Shown here: one piece after another, positions 1 through 6,807 of the stretch | Position numbering within the stretch: position 1 is the first letter of the stretch | How the letters are laid out: each line of letters starts with the position of its first letter | Source: Dehalococcoidia bacterium | GTDB taxonomy: Bacteria; Chloroflexota; Dehalococcoidia; UBA2979 | Length of the DNA: 14,964 nt | Assembly: GCA_009692685.1 (NCBI GenBank) | Contig: SHYS01000026.1 | Location: 1 to 14,964, forward strand | Reading direction: 5' to 3' | Notes under the pieces: model-generated | What the model was told of the DNA's origin: nothing | The model's database searches: none | The model's input: the letters and a program-made list of their open reading frames with translations, nothing else | Program-made: the position numbers and the translations under genes

Positions 1-152
1 GTGGCGCTGATGGCCGATGGCGAAGCGTTCCCGCCGCCGCATCCCGCGAACGACAGAGCCACGATCAGGCAGCCCAGGCAAAGGCTGACTCGGCGCAGTG
101 CGCCCTCGGGAGGCCGTCGATGACGATGTGGACAACATCCCGCATGGGGCAT
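1..152 (-). CDS. Putative lipoprotein, N-terminal part only
   Basis: The reading frame runs from an ATG at 152-150 off the left edge of the window, so only about 50 residues are visible. It begins with a basic, His/Arg/Pro-rich stretch (residues 8-21), then a hydrophobic segment (about 22-36) ending in LSFAGCGGG, with the Cys at residue 38. This is the layout of a type II (lipoprotein) signal peptide: positive n-region, hydrophobic core, lipobox and a small flexible Gly-rich linker. The -3 position of the lipobox is Phe rather than the usual Leu, which is tolerated. A purine-rich GGGGAAGAGAG lies upstream as a possible ribosome site, though its spacing is rather long. The mature protein would be anchored outside the membrane; its function cannot be told from this fragment. 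A true start further in, nearer the signal core, is possible. Confidence 0.55.
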   Translation of the reverse strand, partial: MPHAGCCPHRHRRPPEGALRRVSLCLGCLIVALSFAGCGGGNASPSAISA

Positions 153-180
153 GACGTCTAGAGCTCTCTTCCCCCGCAAT

Positions 181-197
181 TTCACGCCGCGCGTGAA
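181..197. promoter_or_regulatory. 17-bp perfect palindrome, operator-like
   Basis: TTCACGC-CGC-GCGTGAA has 7-bp arms around a 3-base centre. It lies about 30-45 bases upstream of the lipoprotein start on the minus strand. The size and symmetry fit a binding site for a dimeric repressor, although a small hairpin is also possible. No T-run follows, so it is not an obvious intrinsic terminator. The regulator is unknown. Confidence 0.4.
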
Positions 198-210
198 GCG
201 GTAAGGGTCC

Positions 211-250
211 AGCAGCTCCAAGGGTCTTCGAGGGTCTTCGAGGAGCTGCT
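211..250. repeat. Inverted repeat enclosing a tandem decamer
   Basis: Nine-base arms AGCAGCTCC (211-219) and GGAGCTGCT (242-250) enclose two exact head-to-tail copies of AGGGTCTTCG (221-230 and 231-240). The whole could fold as a long hairpin in either strand. It lies in non-coding DNA close to the 181-197 palindrome. No function is recognised. Two copies are too few for a CRISPR array. Confidence 0.5.
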
Positions 251-439
251 GCCGAACCTCAGCGGACAACGCCTCGGCTCGCCGAGTATAGGTCACTCAT
301 CGCTACATTCGGGTCCGGCTGTCTGACAGCTCTGCGGCTGGGTTCCAGCTGACCTGCAGCGTTGTATTATGTCCTGTGTTCGCCGCCTTGACTTCGTCGC
401 CCGCCAGAGCGTCCATGCTGAGGTGAACCACGCACCTCC

Positions 440-645
440 ATTACGCGAACTCGCCGACCTCTACCTGCTCCGTTGTGAAGTCGAAGGGAAAGCTGTGCGG
501 GGACGAGTTCGACGCCCTGTCACGCGAGTTGGGGTGACGGGCGGGGACACTCTCGCAATGGCGTGAACGCTTTCTGGCCGCTGGCCAGGCATCGCTACAG
601 AGCTGCTCGGCCGACGGGCAAGCCGCCGAGGTCTACCGCAGGTGA
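440..645 (+). pseudogene. Decayed transposase OrfA (helix-turn-helix) remnant
   Basis: Reading from 505, the frame gives EFDALSRELG, then a TGA at 535-537. The same frame continues with TLSQWRERFLAAGQASLQS (547-603) and stops at 643-645. SRELGV-x-x-x-TLS-x-WR-x-RFL-x-x-GQA-x-L is the pattern of the helix-turn-helix region of IS3/IS911-like OrfA proteins. Around the TGA, one missing and one extra G would restore the usual LGVTAGTLS wording, which suggests two compensating small frameshifts. The segment upstream (about 440-500, LADLYLLR in another frame) may be the preceding part, shifted. No orfB, catalytic DDE region or terminal inverted repeats were found, so this is a fossil and not an active element. 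Confidence 0.45.
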
Positions 646-868
646 GGGTTCGAGAGTTCGGTTGGTTTCCGGCCCTGGTTCCCCCCTCCCCCTCGGCGCG
701 GATGACACGCTGTTACACCACAACGCTCCGACATCGTTGGCACGGCGCGAGTTATTCATGTTCCGCTGGCGGGAACTGATCAGGCGCCTGAGCGCCGCTT
801 GATGGATGAGAGGCACCAAGGCTAAATCGGTCGCCCGGAGAGCCCTGAGTTCTGACAGAACCCGGAGC

Positions 869-887
869 CCGCACCCCACCGGTGCGG
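869..887. repeat. GC-rich hairpin upstream of the first crotonase gene
   Basis: Arms CCGCACC (869-875) and GGTGCGG (881-887) surround CCACC. There is no T-run on either side. It may be a leader structure, a weak terminator for readthrough, or chance in GC-rich DNA. Confidence 0.3.
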
Positions 888-911
888 CAGCACCCGACGC
901 ACCTTCCGAAG

Positions 912-920
912 TGCTAAAAC
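912..920 (+). promoter_or_regulatory. Possible extended -10 promoter box
   Basis: TGCTAAAAC (912-920) resembles an extended -10 element (TGn followed by TAAAAC, four of six matches). No convincing -35 box is visible. Transcription would start near 927, giving a leader of about 40 bases before the GTG at 969. The assignment is tentative. Confidence 0.25.
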
Positions 921-968
921 TCCCTCACCATGCGGGGCGAGGGCCCTCGGGCGGGGACGGAGGGCATC

Positions 969-1889
969 GTGGCTCAGGGTGAGGTCGAGTACGAGACGAT
1001 CATTGTGGAGAAGGAGCGCGGGCGGGCGCGGATCACGCTCAACCGGCCGGAGAAACTGAACGCGCTCTCGCGGCAACTCCAGGGCGAACTGCGGCAGGCG
1101 CTGTGGGACGCGGACCGCGACACCCGAGTCCACTCGGTCATCCTCCGAGGCGCCGGCCGCTCGTTCTGCGCCGGCTATGACCTGACGCCGGAGCGCACAC
1201 TCGCGGGCGAGTCGGCCACGGAGGCGAACCCGTACGCCGATGTCTACCGCAAGAACCAGACCTTCGACGACGACGTGTGGCGCATGGAAGAGGCGCAGCG
1301 CGACCGCATGACGATCTTCGACATGCACAAGCCGGTGATCGGGCAAGTACACGGCTTCTGCGTTGCCGGCGGCACTGACCTCGTCTTCCTCTGTGACATC
1401 GTGGTCGCGGCGGAGGACGCGCGCATCGGGTTTCCGCCGGTACGAGCGATGGGCGGGCCGCCCGCGCACATGTGGACCTACCATGTCGGCCCGCAGTGGG
1501 CGAAGTACATGCTGCTCACCGGCGAGTTCGTCACCGGCACTGAGGCCGAGAAGATCGGCCTCGTGTGGAAGGCCGTCCCCGGCGATCGGCTCACCGAAAC
1601 CGTCGAGGAACTCGCGGACCGTATGGCGATGATCCACCCCGACCTGCTGGCCGGAAACAAGCGCTCCGTGAACATCGCCCTCGAACTCATGGGCGCGCGC
1701 ACGATGCAGCGCTTCGCGGCTGAGCAGGACGCGCGCATGCACACCTCACCCGGGATGGACGACTGGCGCACGCGCAACCGCGAGCAAGGGCTGAAGGAAG
1801 CCCTCGCCTGGCGCGATGGCCGCTTCGCCAGCCCCGAACAGCGCCGCGAGTGGCAGCAGGAGCACTGGCCGGAGGGCCCGCGCTCCTAA
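969..1889 (+). CDS. Enoyl-CoA hydratase/isomerase (crotonase) family protein
   Basis: A 306-residue crotonase-fold protein. The N-terminal ITLNRPEKLNAL (23-33) and the first oxyanion-hole motif FCAGYDL (66-72) are typical. The second hole is in HGFCVAGGTDL (128-138). The two glutamates used by classical enoyl-CoA hydratase are not present: Asp137 and Pro157 occupy those places. Simple hydration of enoyl-CoA is therefore doubtful, and isomerisation, C-C cleavage or another crotonase reaction is possible. The chain is longer than the usual 255-270 residues, with an insertion around 78-110 and a C-terminal extension. I chose the GTG at 969 because GGAGG lies at 959-963; an in-frame ATG at 930 has no clear ribosome site. 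It is first in an apparent operon with the fused CoA-transferase, a second crotonase and perhaps yajQ. Confidence 0.85.
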   Translation: MAQGEVEYETIIVEKERGRARITLNRPEKLNALSRQLQGELRQALWDADRDTRVHSVILRGAGRSFCAGYDLTPERTLAGESATEANPYADVYRKNQTFDDDVWRMEEAQRDRMTIFDMHKPVIGQVHGFCVAGGTDLVFLCDIVVAAEDARIGFPPVRAMGGPPAHMWTYHVGPQWAKYMLLTGEFVTGTEAEKIGLVWKAVPGDRLTETVEELADRMAMIHPDLLAGNKRSVNIALELMGARTMQRFAAEQDARMHTSPGMDDWRTRNREQGLKEALAWRDGRFASPEQRREWQQEHWPEGPRS

Positions 1890-1950
1890 GCCAACGTCCT
1901 CGACGAGCGAGGTGGGATACTCCCCGAGAACCCGCGTCACCGTGGACGGG

Positions 1951-3906
1951 ATGCCTATGTCGTTGGAGTCCGTTGCGACCACTCGTGCTTCCCTCGATGG
2001 CATCGAGGTGCGCGTGAGCGCGAGCGGACTCGCGGCACGCGTTGCCTCGGCGGTGCTCGCCGACCTCGGCGCCCGCGTGGTCGAAGTCGCGGACGACCAG
2101 CCCGCCGACCTCGCGCAGGCGGGTACGTCGACGACCGCAGCGGGCGTCACCCTCAGCTGGTACGGCCCGACTGGCCGCTGGCGCGACGCCCCGGCGAACG
2201 AGGCTGGGGTGAACGCGATCGGCGGGGCTGCCCTCGGTCAGTACACCTACGGCGTGGTGCCCGCCTACCTCGTCACCCCGTTCGCCCAGACGGCGCAGGG
2301 GTTGCTGTCTGCGATCGCCGTCCTCGCGCGCCGCCTCGCGAGCGAGTACCCCACGAGCGACGTCTCCAGCCACGTGAGCGCGCTTCAGGCGTTGTTCTCG
2401 CTGCAGGGCGGCGCATACGTCTACGGCTCCGTGCCGGACGAACTGCGCTGGACCCACACCCCTCGAGGCCAATGGCCTTCGTACGCCACGTACCGCTGCT
2501 CGGACGGCAAGTGGATCTTCGTCGGTGCCTCGACGACTCCGTTCATGATCCAGACGTTCCTCACCCTCGGTCTGGACGAGATCCTCGCTGACCCGAAGAC
2601 GCACGATGGCCCCCGCGCGATGCACGGCGAGAGCGCACGCCATATCTGGCGCGCCTGCGAGTCCGCCTTCGCCACCGACACTTCCGAGAGTTGGATCCGT
2701 CGCTTCAACGACGCCGGCGTCCCGATCGGCCCCGTCCTCACGGTTGAGGAGGCAATCGCCCATCCGCAGGTACGCACCGAAGGCCTCGTCGACGACGACC
2801 TGCGCATCAAGAATCTCGTGCGCGTCGCAAAACAGTCCGAGGGCCCCGTCCCGCCAAAGCACAGTGGCCCGCTGCCGCTCTCTGGCTTGCGCGTCCTCGA
2901 ACTGACTGGCTACATCGCCGGCTCGTACACCGGGCGGCTGCTGTCAGACCTCGGCGCCGATGTCGTGAAGGTCGAGCCACCGGGCGGGGATCCCTTCCGC
3001 GCACTCGGCTACGGCTTCGCGGGATGGAACTACGACAAACGCGGGCTCACCATCGACGTGTCGAAGTCCGAGGGGCGTCAGGCCATCCTCGATCTCGCAG
3101 GCGTTGCCGACATCTTCGTCACGAACTATCGAGCCGAATCGCTGCAGAAGTTCGGCCTGACGCGCGACGACATCTTCGAGGTGAACCCCACTGTTATCCA
3201 CGCCTCGATCGCTGCGTTCGGCGACACCGGGCCGCTCGCCAGCCTGCCGGGGTTCGACCCGATCGTGCAGGGCTTCGTGGGTGTGATGGCACGCCAGGGC
3301 GGAGACGACGAGCCCGTGAAGACGCAGATGGCCGCCACCGATTACATGGCCGCGATGCTCGCGGCACTCGGTGTGATCGCCGCCCGCACCCGGCAGGTCG
3401 AGGAAGGCGGCGGCTATACCGTCACCACCTCACTGCTCGCTTCGGCGACCTCTCTGCTCTTCGGACCGGTCGAGGCAATCCGTTCCGGCCGGCCCTACCT
3501 CACGGGTGGCCGCGATTTCTCTGGCCCACACTCCCTCGAGCGGCTCTACCAGGCCGCCGACGGCTGGTTGCAGGTCACCACTCCATCCACCGAGCGCGAC
3601 ACGCACCCCGATGCCATCGCCTACCTCCACGCCTGCGGGACGGACACGGTCGCGCAGGCGATCACTCAACTCGCCTCGATGGGTGTGGTCGCGGTGCCGT
3701 GTACCTCACCACTTGCGATGACCTCAGAGCCGCACTTCGACGACAATGACCTCTGGGTACGCGTGCAAGACGACGACCTCGGTGAACTGACGCTGCCGGC
3801 ACCGGTGCTGCGCGAGTCGCGGCCCAACAGCCGTCCGCCGCGCCTCGGCGAGTCCGCACCACTCGAGGACTGGTGGGCCGCTGTCGCCGCCCGCCGTGGG
3901 AAGTAG
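1951..3906 (+). CDS. Fused tandem CaiB/BaiF (class III) CoA-transferase
   Basis: A protein of about 651 residues made of two class III CoA-transferase units. The C-terminal unit (about 306-651) is canonical: LRVLELTGYIAG, LLSDLGADVVKVEPPGGDP, then QMAATDYMAAMLAALG with the putative catalytic Asp464. The N-terminal unit (about 15-300) keeps a Rossmann-like start (VLADLGARVVEV) and the C-terminal lobe (CSDGKWIFVGA, NDAGVPIGPVLTVEEAIAHP). It has lost most of the stretch between the Rossmann start and the catalytic region, and has Gln (about 113) where the Asp is expected. Class III enzymes work as interlocked dimers, so the fusion may form its own pseudo-dimer with one active site. It would move CoA between carboxylates in the cytoplasm. 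The start is uncertain: ATG 1951 follows GGACGGG, ATG 1957 is nearly as good, and an in-frame start at 1816 would overlap the upstream gene. Confidence 0.85.
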   Translation: MPMSLESVATTRASLDGIEVRVSASGLAARVASAVLADLGARVVEVADDQPADLAQAGTSTTAAGVTLSWYGPTGRWRDAPANEAGVNAIGGAALGQYTYGVVPAYLVTPFAQTAQGLLSAIAVLARRLASEYPTSDVSSHVSALQALFSLQGGAYVYGSVPDELRWTHTPRGQWPSYATYRCSDGKWIFVGASTTPFMIQTFLTLGLDEILADPKTHDGPRAMHGESARHIWRACESAFATDTSESWIRRFNDAGVPIGPVLTVEEAIAHPQVRTEGLVDDDLRIKNLVRVAKQSEGPVPPKHSGPLPLSGLRVLELTGYIAGSYTGRLLSDLGADVVKVEPPGGDPFRALGYGFAGWNYDKRGLTIDVSKSEGRQAILDLAGVADIFVTNYRAESLQKFGLTRDDIFEVNPTVIHASIAAFGDTGPLASLPGFDPIVQGFVGVMARQGGDDEPVKTQMAATDYMAAMLAALGVIAARTRQVEEGGGYTVTTSLLASATSLLFGPVEAIRSGRPYLTGGRDFSGPHSLERLYQAADGWLQVTTPSTERDTHPDAIAYLHACGTDTVAQAITQLASMGVVAVPCTSPLAMTSEPHFDDNDLWVRVQDDDLGELTLPAPVLRESRPNSRPPRLGESAPLEDWWAAVAARRGK

Positions 3907-4693
3907 GCCCGTCATCACCACATCGCCCGTCCTGCTCACCGAATGCCGAGGCGCCGTCCTCGTGCTCACGCTCAACCGGCCCGAGGTCGGGAACGCGTAC
4001 AACGACGAGCTGCGCGTCACCTTCCTCGCCACCCTGCGCGAGGCAGAGCAGGACAACGACATCCGCGCCGTGGTCGTCACCGGCACCGGCAAGCACTTCT
4101 GCTCCGGCGCTGACCTCTCCGGCGAGGCGGGCCTCACAGCCGAGGGATACCGCGCGAACTCGCAGCGTTACGACTGGATCTACGAAGTCCAGCGCATGCC
4201 CGTCCCTGTCATCGCGGCCATCGAGGGCTACGCCGCGGGCGCTGGCATGGCGCTCGCGATGGCCTGCGATGTCCGCGTGATGGCGGAGGACAGCCACCTC
4301 TTCCCGGCGTTCACACAGCGCGGCCTCGCACCGGACAGCGGCGTCTCCTGGTTCCTCACCAACATCGTCGGCCCCGGTCAGGCGCTCCAGTGGCTGCTGG
4401 ACGCGCACCGCATCCCCGCCGCCGAAGCCCTCGAAGCGCGGCTCACGCAGCACGTCGTCGCGCCGGGCCAGGCGCTCGCGCGCGCCCTCGAAATCGCCGA
4501 GGGCTGGGCGCAAGGGCCGTCGATCGCGTTCGCCCTCGCGAAGCGGCAGGTGTGGGCGTCACTCAACGTGACGCTGCCGGAAGCACTCCGCTTCGAGCAG
4601 GACAGCCGTTTCCTCACCTACCAGACGTACGACCGCATCGAGGGCCGCACGGCCTTCCAGGAGAAGCGCCCCCCAAAGTTCGAGGGTCGCTGA
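3896..4693 (+). CDS. Enoyl-CoA hydratase/isomerase, PaaG-like
   Basis: A 265-residue crotonase of normal length. It shows LTLNRPEVGNAY (25-35), FCSGADL (68-74, first oxyanion hole) and EGYAAGAGMALAMACD (110-125, second hole). The position of the first hydratase glutamate is Met118. GLAPDSGVSWFL (143-154) matches the GLxPD signature of PaaG-type isomerases, where the Asp (here Asp147) is the acid/base. A double-bond or ring isomerase is thus more likely than a hydratase, but the substrate is unknown. The GTG start at 3896 lies inside the upstream CoA-transferase gene and overlaps its end by 11 bases. No Shine-Dalgarno sequence is visible, so translation is probably coupled to termination of the upstream gene. 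Confidence 0.85.
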   Translation: MGSRPVITTSPVLLTECRGAVLVLTLNRPEVGNAYNDELRVTFLATLREAEQDNDIRAVVVTGTGKHFCSGADLSGEAGLTAEGYRANSQRYDWIYEVQRMPVPVIAAIEGYAAGAGMALAMACDVRVMAEDSHLFPAFTQRGLAPDSGVSWFLTNIVGPGQALQWLLDAHRIPAAEALEARLTQHVVAPGQALARALEIAEGWAQGPSIAFALAKRQVWASLNVTLPEALRFEQDSRFLTYQTYDRIEGRTAFQEKRPPKFEGR

Positions 4694-4702
4694 CCGTCCG
4701 GC

Positions 4703-4708
4703 TATCAT
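4703..4708 (+). promoter_or_regulatory. Possible -10 box for yajQ
   Basis: TATCAT sits 24 bases before the yajQ ATG in the short gap after the crotonase gene. It matches five of six -10 consensus positions. No good -35 box is seen, so yajQ may equally be read through from the operon. Confidence 0.25.
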
Positions 4709-4732
4709 GGGCCTCGGAAGTGGGACGACACG

Positions 4733-5233
4733 ATGGCCAAGTCTGAATCCTTCGACATCACGACCGGCTGCGACCTGCAGGAGGTGGACAACGCCGTGAA
4801 CCAGGCGTTGAAGGAGATCACCGGCCGCTACGACTTCAAAGGCGTCAACGTCGAGATCGAGTACGACCGCAAGGCGAGCACGATCGAGATCCACACCACC
4901 GACGAATACAAACTCGACGCCGCGTGGGACGTGCTCCTCGGCCGTCTGATCGCGCGCAAGATCCCGATGAAGAACGTGAAGCGCGGCAAAGCCGAGCCCG
5001 CAGGCGGTGACTCCATGAAGCAGACCGTCACCCTCGTCCAGGCGATCGACAGCGAGACCGCGAAGAAGATCACCACGTACATCCGCGACCAGAAGTTGAA
5101 GAAGGTCCAGTCGCAGATCCAGGGCGACGCCGTCCGCGTCTCTGGCCCCACCCGCGATGACCTTCAGGCCGCGATGGCCGCCCTCCGTGAGGAAGACTTC
5201 GGCGTGGAACTGACCTTCGGTAACTACCGCTAG
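4733..5233 (+). CDS. yajQ: YajQ family nucleotide-binding protein
   Basis: A 166-residue protein of the usual length for the YajQ (UPF0234) family. The N-terminal SFDITTGCDLQEVDNAVNQA and EITGRYDFKGV blocks and the C-terminal ending FGVELTFGNYR are family signatures. YajQ proteins have two ferredoxin-like domains in tandem. Members bind cyclic di-GMP in Xanthomonas and nucleic acids or nucleotides elsewhere. This one is cytosolic, with no signal or membrane segment. A purine-rich GTGGGACGA precedes the ATG. It lies 39 bases after the PaaG-like crotonase and is a widely conserved housekeeping gene, so its place here need not mean a role in acyl-CoA metabolism. Its TAG stop overlaps the stop of the convergent transporter gene. 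Confidence 0.93.
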   Translation: MAKSESFDITTGCDLQEVDNAVNQALKEITGRYDFKGVNVEIEYDRKASTIEIHTTDEYKLDAAWDVLLGRLIARKIPMKNVKRGKAEPAGGDSMKQTVTLVQAIDSETAKKITTYIRDQKLKKVQSQIQGDAVRVSGPTRDDLQAAMAALREEDFGVELTFGNYR

Positions 5234-6546
5234 CCCGCCGCCGCGCCCGAGGCCTCTGCCACCAGGTCGATGCGCCCCACCGCCTTCGCCTGAGCGATGT
5301 GCGAGGGACGCCGCTCCGCCCAGCGGACGGAGAAGAACAGCACCGCCGATACACCAAAGCCGGCCGTGTAGAGCCAGTACGGGATCGTGTACGACCCGGT
5401 CACATCGAACAGGAACGCTCCGCCGATCGACCCGGCGAGTTGGCCCGCGAATGACACCATCGACACGCTGCCGCTGACGGCGCCGAAGTGCTTCACACCA
5501 AAAACGTGAGTGATGAATAGCGGCTCCAGCATTGGCCCGAACGCCCCGCCGATGCCCCACAGCGCCACGAAGATCACGATCCCGGGCGCGTCCGTGCTCA
5601 ACACCAGCGCCCCCACCGCGATCCCCTGCGAGATCGCGACGGCCACGCCCAACGGGTACGGCGTCTTGTACCTCGACAGCGTCGCCCCGAGCGGCAGGCG
5701 CGCGAACGTGCGGACGAGGGAACTCACGGCGAAGACGGCGGCGCCCGCCTGCACGCCTCGGCTGTGGAAGAAGTCGAGGCCGAGGTTCGTCACGGAACCC
5801 TGCCCCATGAAGAACAGCATCATCCCCACGCCCAGCAGCCAGAACGGCAGGCTCCGCAGTGCCGCCGCTGCCGTGAAGCCCCAGTCGTCCTCGGCGGCGA
5901 TCAGCACGCGACCGCGGTCGCTCTTGCCGATGCTCGGCTCTAGGCCGAGGTCGCTCGGACGGTCGCGGACGAACAGGAGTGCGGTCAGGCCCTGCACCAC
6001 GAGGAGCGTCACCGCCAGGATCTGCATCGTCACCGGCCAACTCCTCGAGCGCTGCACGCTGTCGAAGAGCGGGAGCAGCGTCGCCCCACCCAGGCTGAAC
6101 CCGATCGTGACGATGCCGATCGCGGACTGACGCTGGCGGCCATCGAACCATCGCGTCATCAGCCAGTTGAAGGGGATCGGCTGCGTGAGGCCGCGCGTCA
6201 GGCCAACCAGCGACCAACCCAGGAACAGCATCCCGAGCCCGTCCGCGTACGAGGTGATGACGAGAGTCGCTGGAAGAAGCACCGAGCCAGCCAGCAGCGT
6301 CCCACGCGACCCGTGCTGATCGATGTACCGACCGATGAACGGCCCCACGAACGCGGAGACCGCCTGCCCTGCCATGAACGCCGTCACCACCGGCGTGCGA
6401 TCGACCTCGAAGTCGTCCGCCATCGCCGGAATCCACAGGCCGACGGCCCAGAACGTCGCCGTGTTGGACACGGTGTTGCAGATGACGGCGGCGCACACGA
6501 GGAGCCAGCCGTAGTGCACCGGCAGGCGGTGCGCGATCGCCCTCAT
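5230..6546 (-). CDS. MFS transporter (monocarboxylate/OFA-like)
   Basis: A 438-residue membrane protein with about twelve hydrophobic segments, the normal MFS length. It starts MRAIAHRLPVHYGWLLV, and the HYGW opening is common in the monocarboxylate/oxalate-formate antiporter-like branch. The cytoplasmic loop 2-3 motif is GRYIDQHGSR (72-81). The central loop contains RDRPSDLGLEP, also typical of that branch. It probably carries an organic acid across the inner membrane, which would fit neighbouring genes that attach CoA to acids, but the substrate is a guess. I chose ATG 6546, which follows CCGGGGGCAAC, over an in-frame TTG at 6585 that would add 13 polar residues. It is transcribed divergently from the ferritin-like operon and convergently to yajQ. 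Confidence 0.9.
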   Translation of the reverse strand: MRAIAHRLPVHYGWLLVCAAVICNTVSNTATFWAVGLWIPAMADDFEVDRTPVVTAFMAGQAVSAFVGPFIGRYIDQHGSRGTLLAGSVLLPATLVITSYADGLGMLFLGWSLVGLTRGLTQPIPFNWLMTRWFDGRQRQSAIGIVTIGFSLGGATLLPLFDSVQRSRSWPVTMQILAVTLLVVQGLTALLFVRDRPSDLGLEPSIGKSDRGRVLIAAEDDWGFTAAAALRSLPFWLLGVGMMLFFMGQGSVTNLGLDFFHSRGVQAGAAVFAVSSLVRTFARLPLGATLSRYKTPYPLGVAVAISQGIAVGALVLSTDAPGIVIFVALWGIGGAFGPMLEPLFITHVFGVKHFGAVSGSVSMVSFAGQLAGSIGGAFLFDVTGSYTIPYWLYTAGFGVSAVLFFSVRWAERRPSHIAQAKAVGRIDLVAEASGAAAG

Positions 6547-6594
6547 GTTGCCCCCGGATCGAAGTAACCGGGTGACCCCGACCAACGAAGCGGC

Positions 6595-6600
6595 ACCATA
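6595..6600 (-). promoter_or_regulatory. Possible extended -10 box for the transporter
   Basis: On the minus strand TGT-TATGGT reads as an extended -10 element. It lies about 50 bases before the transporter ATG. No convincing -35 box is seen. Confidence 0.22.
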
Positions 6601-6713
6601 ACACTCACCTTCCGTATGAACCGGACGCGAGAGTCTGCGCGTGCCTCGAATCCCGCGCCCACGCTGGCGATCCCCGTGATGCGCTTGTGCAGGAATGAAC
6701 TATCTCGCGCCTA

Positions 6714-6743
6714 TTTACAGGCTACGCATACACCTTGTATGCT
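6714..6743 (+). promoter_or_regulatory. Sigma-70-type promoter of the ferritin-like operon
   Basis: TTTACA (6714-6719) and TATGCT (6738-6743) are separated by 18 bases, in a locally AT-richer patch. This is the clearest promoter in the window. Transcription would start near 6750, leaving a leader of about 58 bases before the ATG at 6808. The -10 box overlaps a palindrome (see the next entry), which implies repression. Confidence 0.55.
6726..6742. promoter_or_regulatory. 17-bp operator-like palindrome over the -10 box
   Basis: GCATACA-CCT-TGTATGC is a perfect inverted repeat with 7-bp arms and a 3-base centre. It fills most of the spacer and covers most of the -10 box of the ferritin-like operon promoter. 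A dimeric repressor of TetR or GntR type bound here would block RNA polymerase. No regulator gene is present in the window. Confidence 0.55.
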
Positions 6744-6807
6744 CACACTGATTGGGACGCGCGGCGGCCGTTGGATTGCTGCGTGCGCAGGACTGCGAGG
6801 GACATCG

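Larger units (their letters stand above)
153..968. other. Gene-poor stretch with repeats and decayed DNA
   Basis: About 800 bases without an intact gene. It holds the palindrome at 181-197, the inverted repeat at 211-250, a short CTCGG/CCGAG hairpin near 273-286, a transposase remnant (about 440-645) and a CCGCACC/GGTGCGG hairpin at 869-887. The short open frames in 369-800 have no recognisable product and overlap the remnant in other frames. No tRNA, rRNA or CRISPR array was seen. Confidence 0.5.

Noticed and set aside
221..240. Tandem decamer as a CRISPR or satellite array
   Set aside because: There are only two copies, with no spacers.
300..360. A tRNA-like GGTTCCAGC T-loop
   Set aside because: No acceptor stem or anticodon arm can be assembled around it.
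930..968. Upstream ATG start for the first crotonase
   Set aside because: No Shine-Dalgarno precedes it, and the added residues look unlike the family, whereas GTG 969 has GGAGG at good spacing.
822..1742. A minus-strand open frame of 306 codons opposite the first crotonase
   Set aside because: It is His/Arg/Val-rich without motifs; the plus strand holds a clear crotonase with a ribosome site.
1687..2862. A minus-strand open frame of 391 codons opposite the fused CoA-transferase
   Set aside because: The translation is compositionally biased and resembles no family; the plus strand encodes recognisable CoA-transferase motifs.
4559..6604. A long open frame of 681 codons on the minus strand across the transporter, yajQ and the end of the crotonase gene
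   Set aside because: It is Arg-, Gly- and Ala-rich with no domain pattern and overlaps three genes with clear family signatures; such frames are common in high-GC DNA.
6616..6807. N-terminal extension of the first ferritin-like protein
   Set aside because: The open frame passes through the promoter and palindrome and has no ribosome site; ATG 6808 follows GAGGG.
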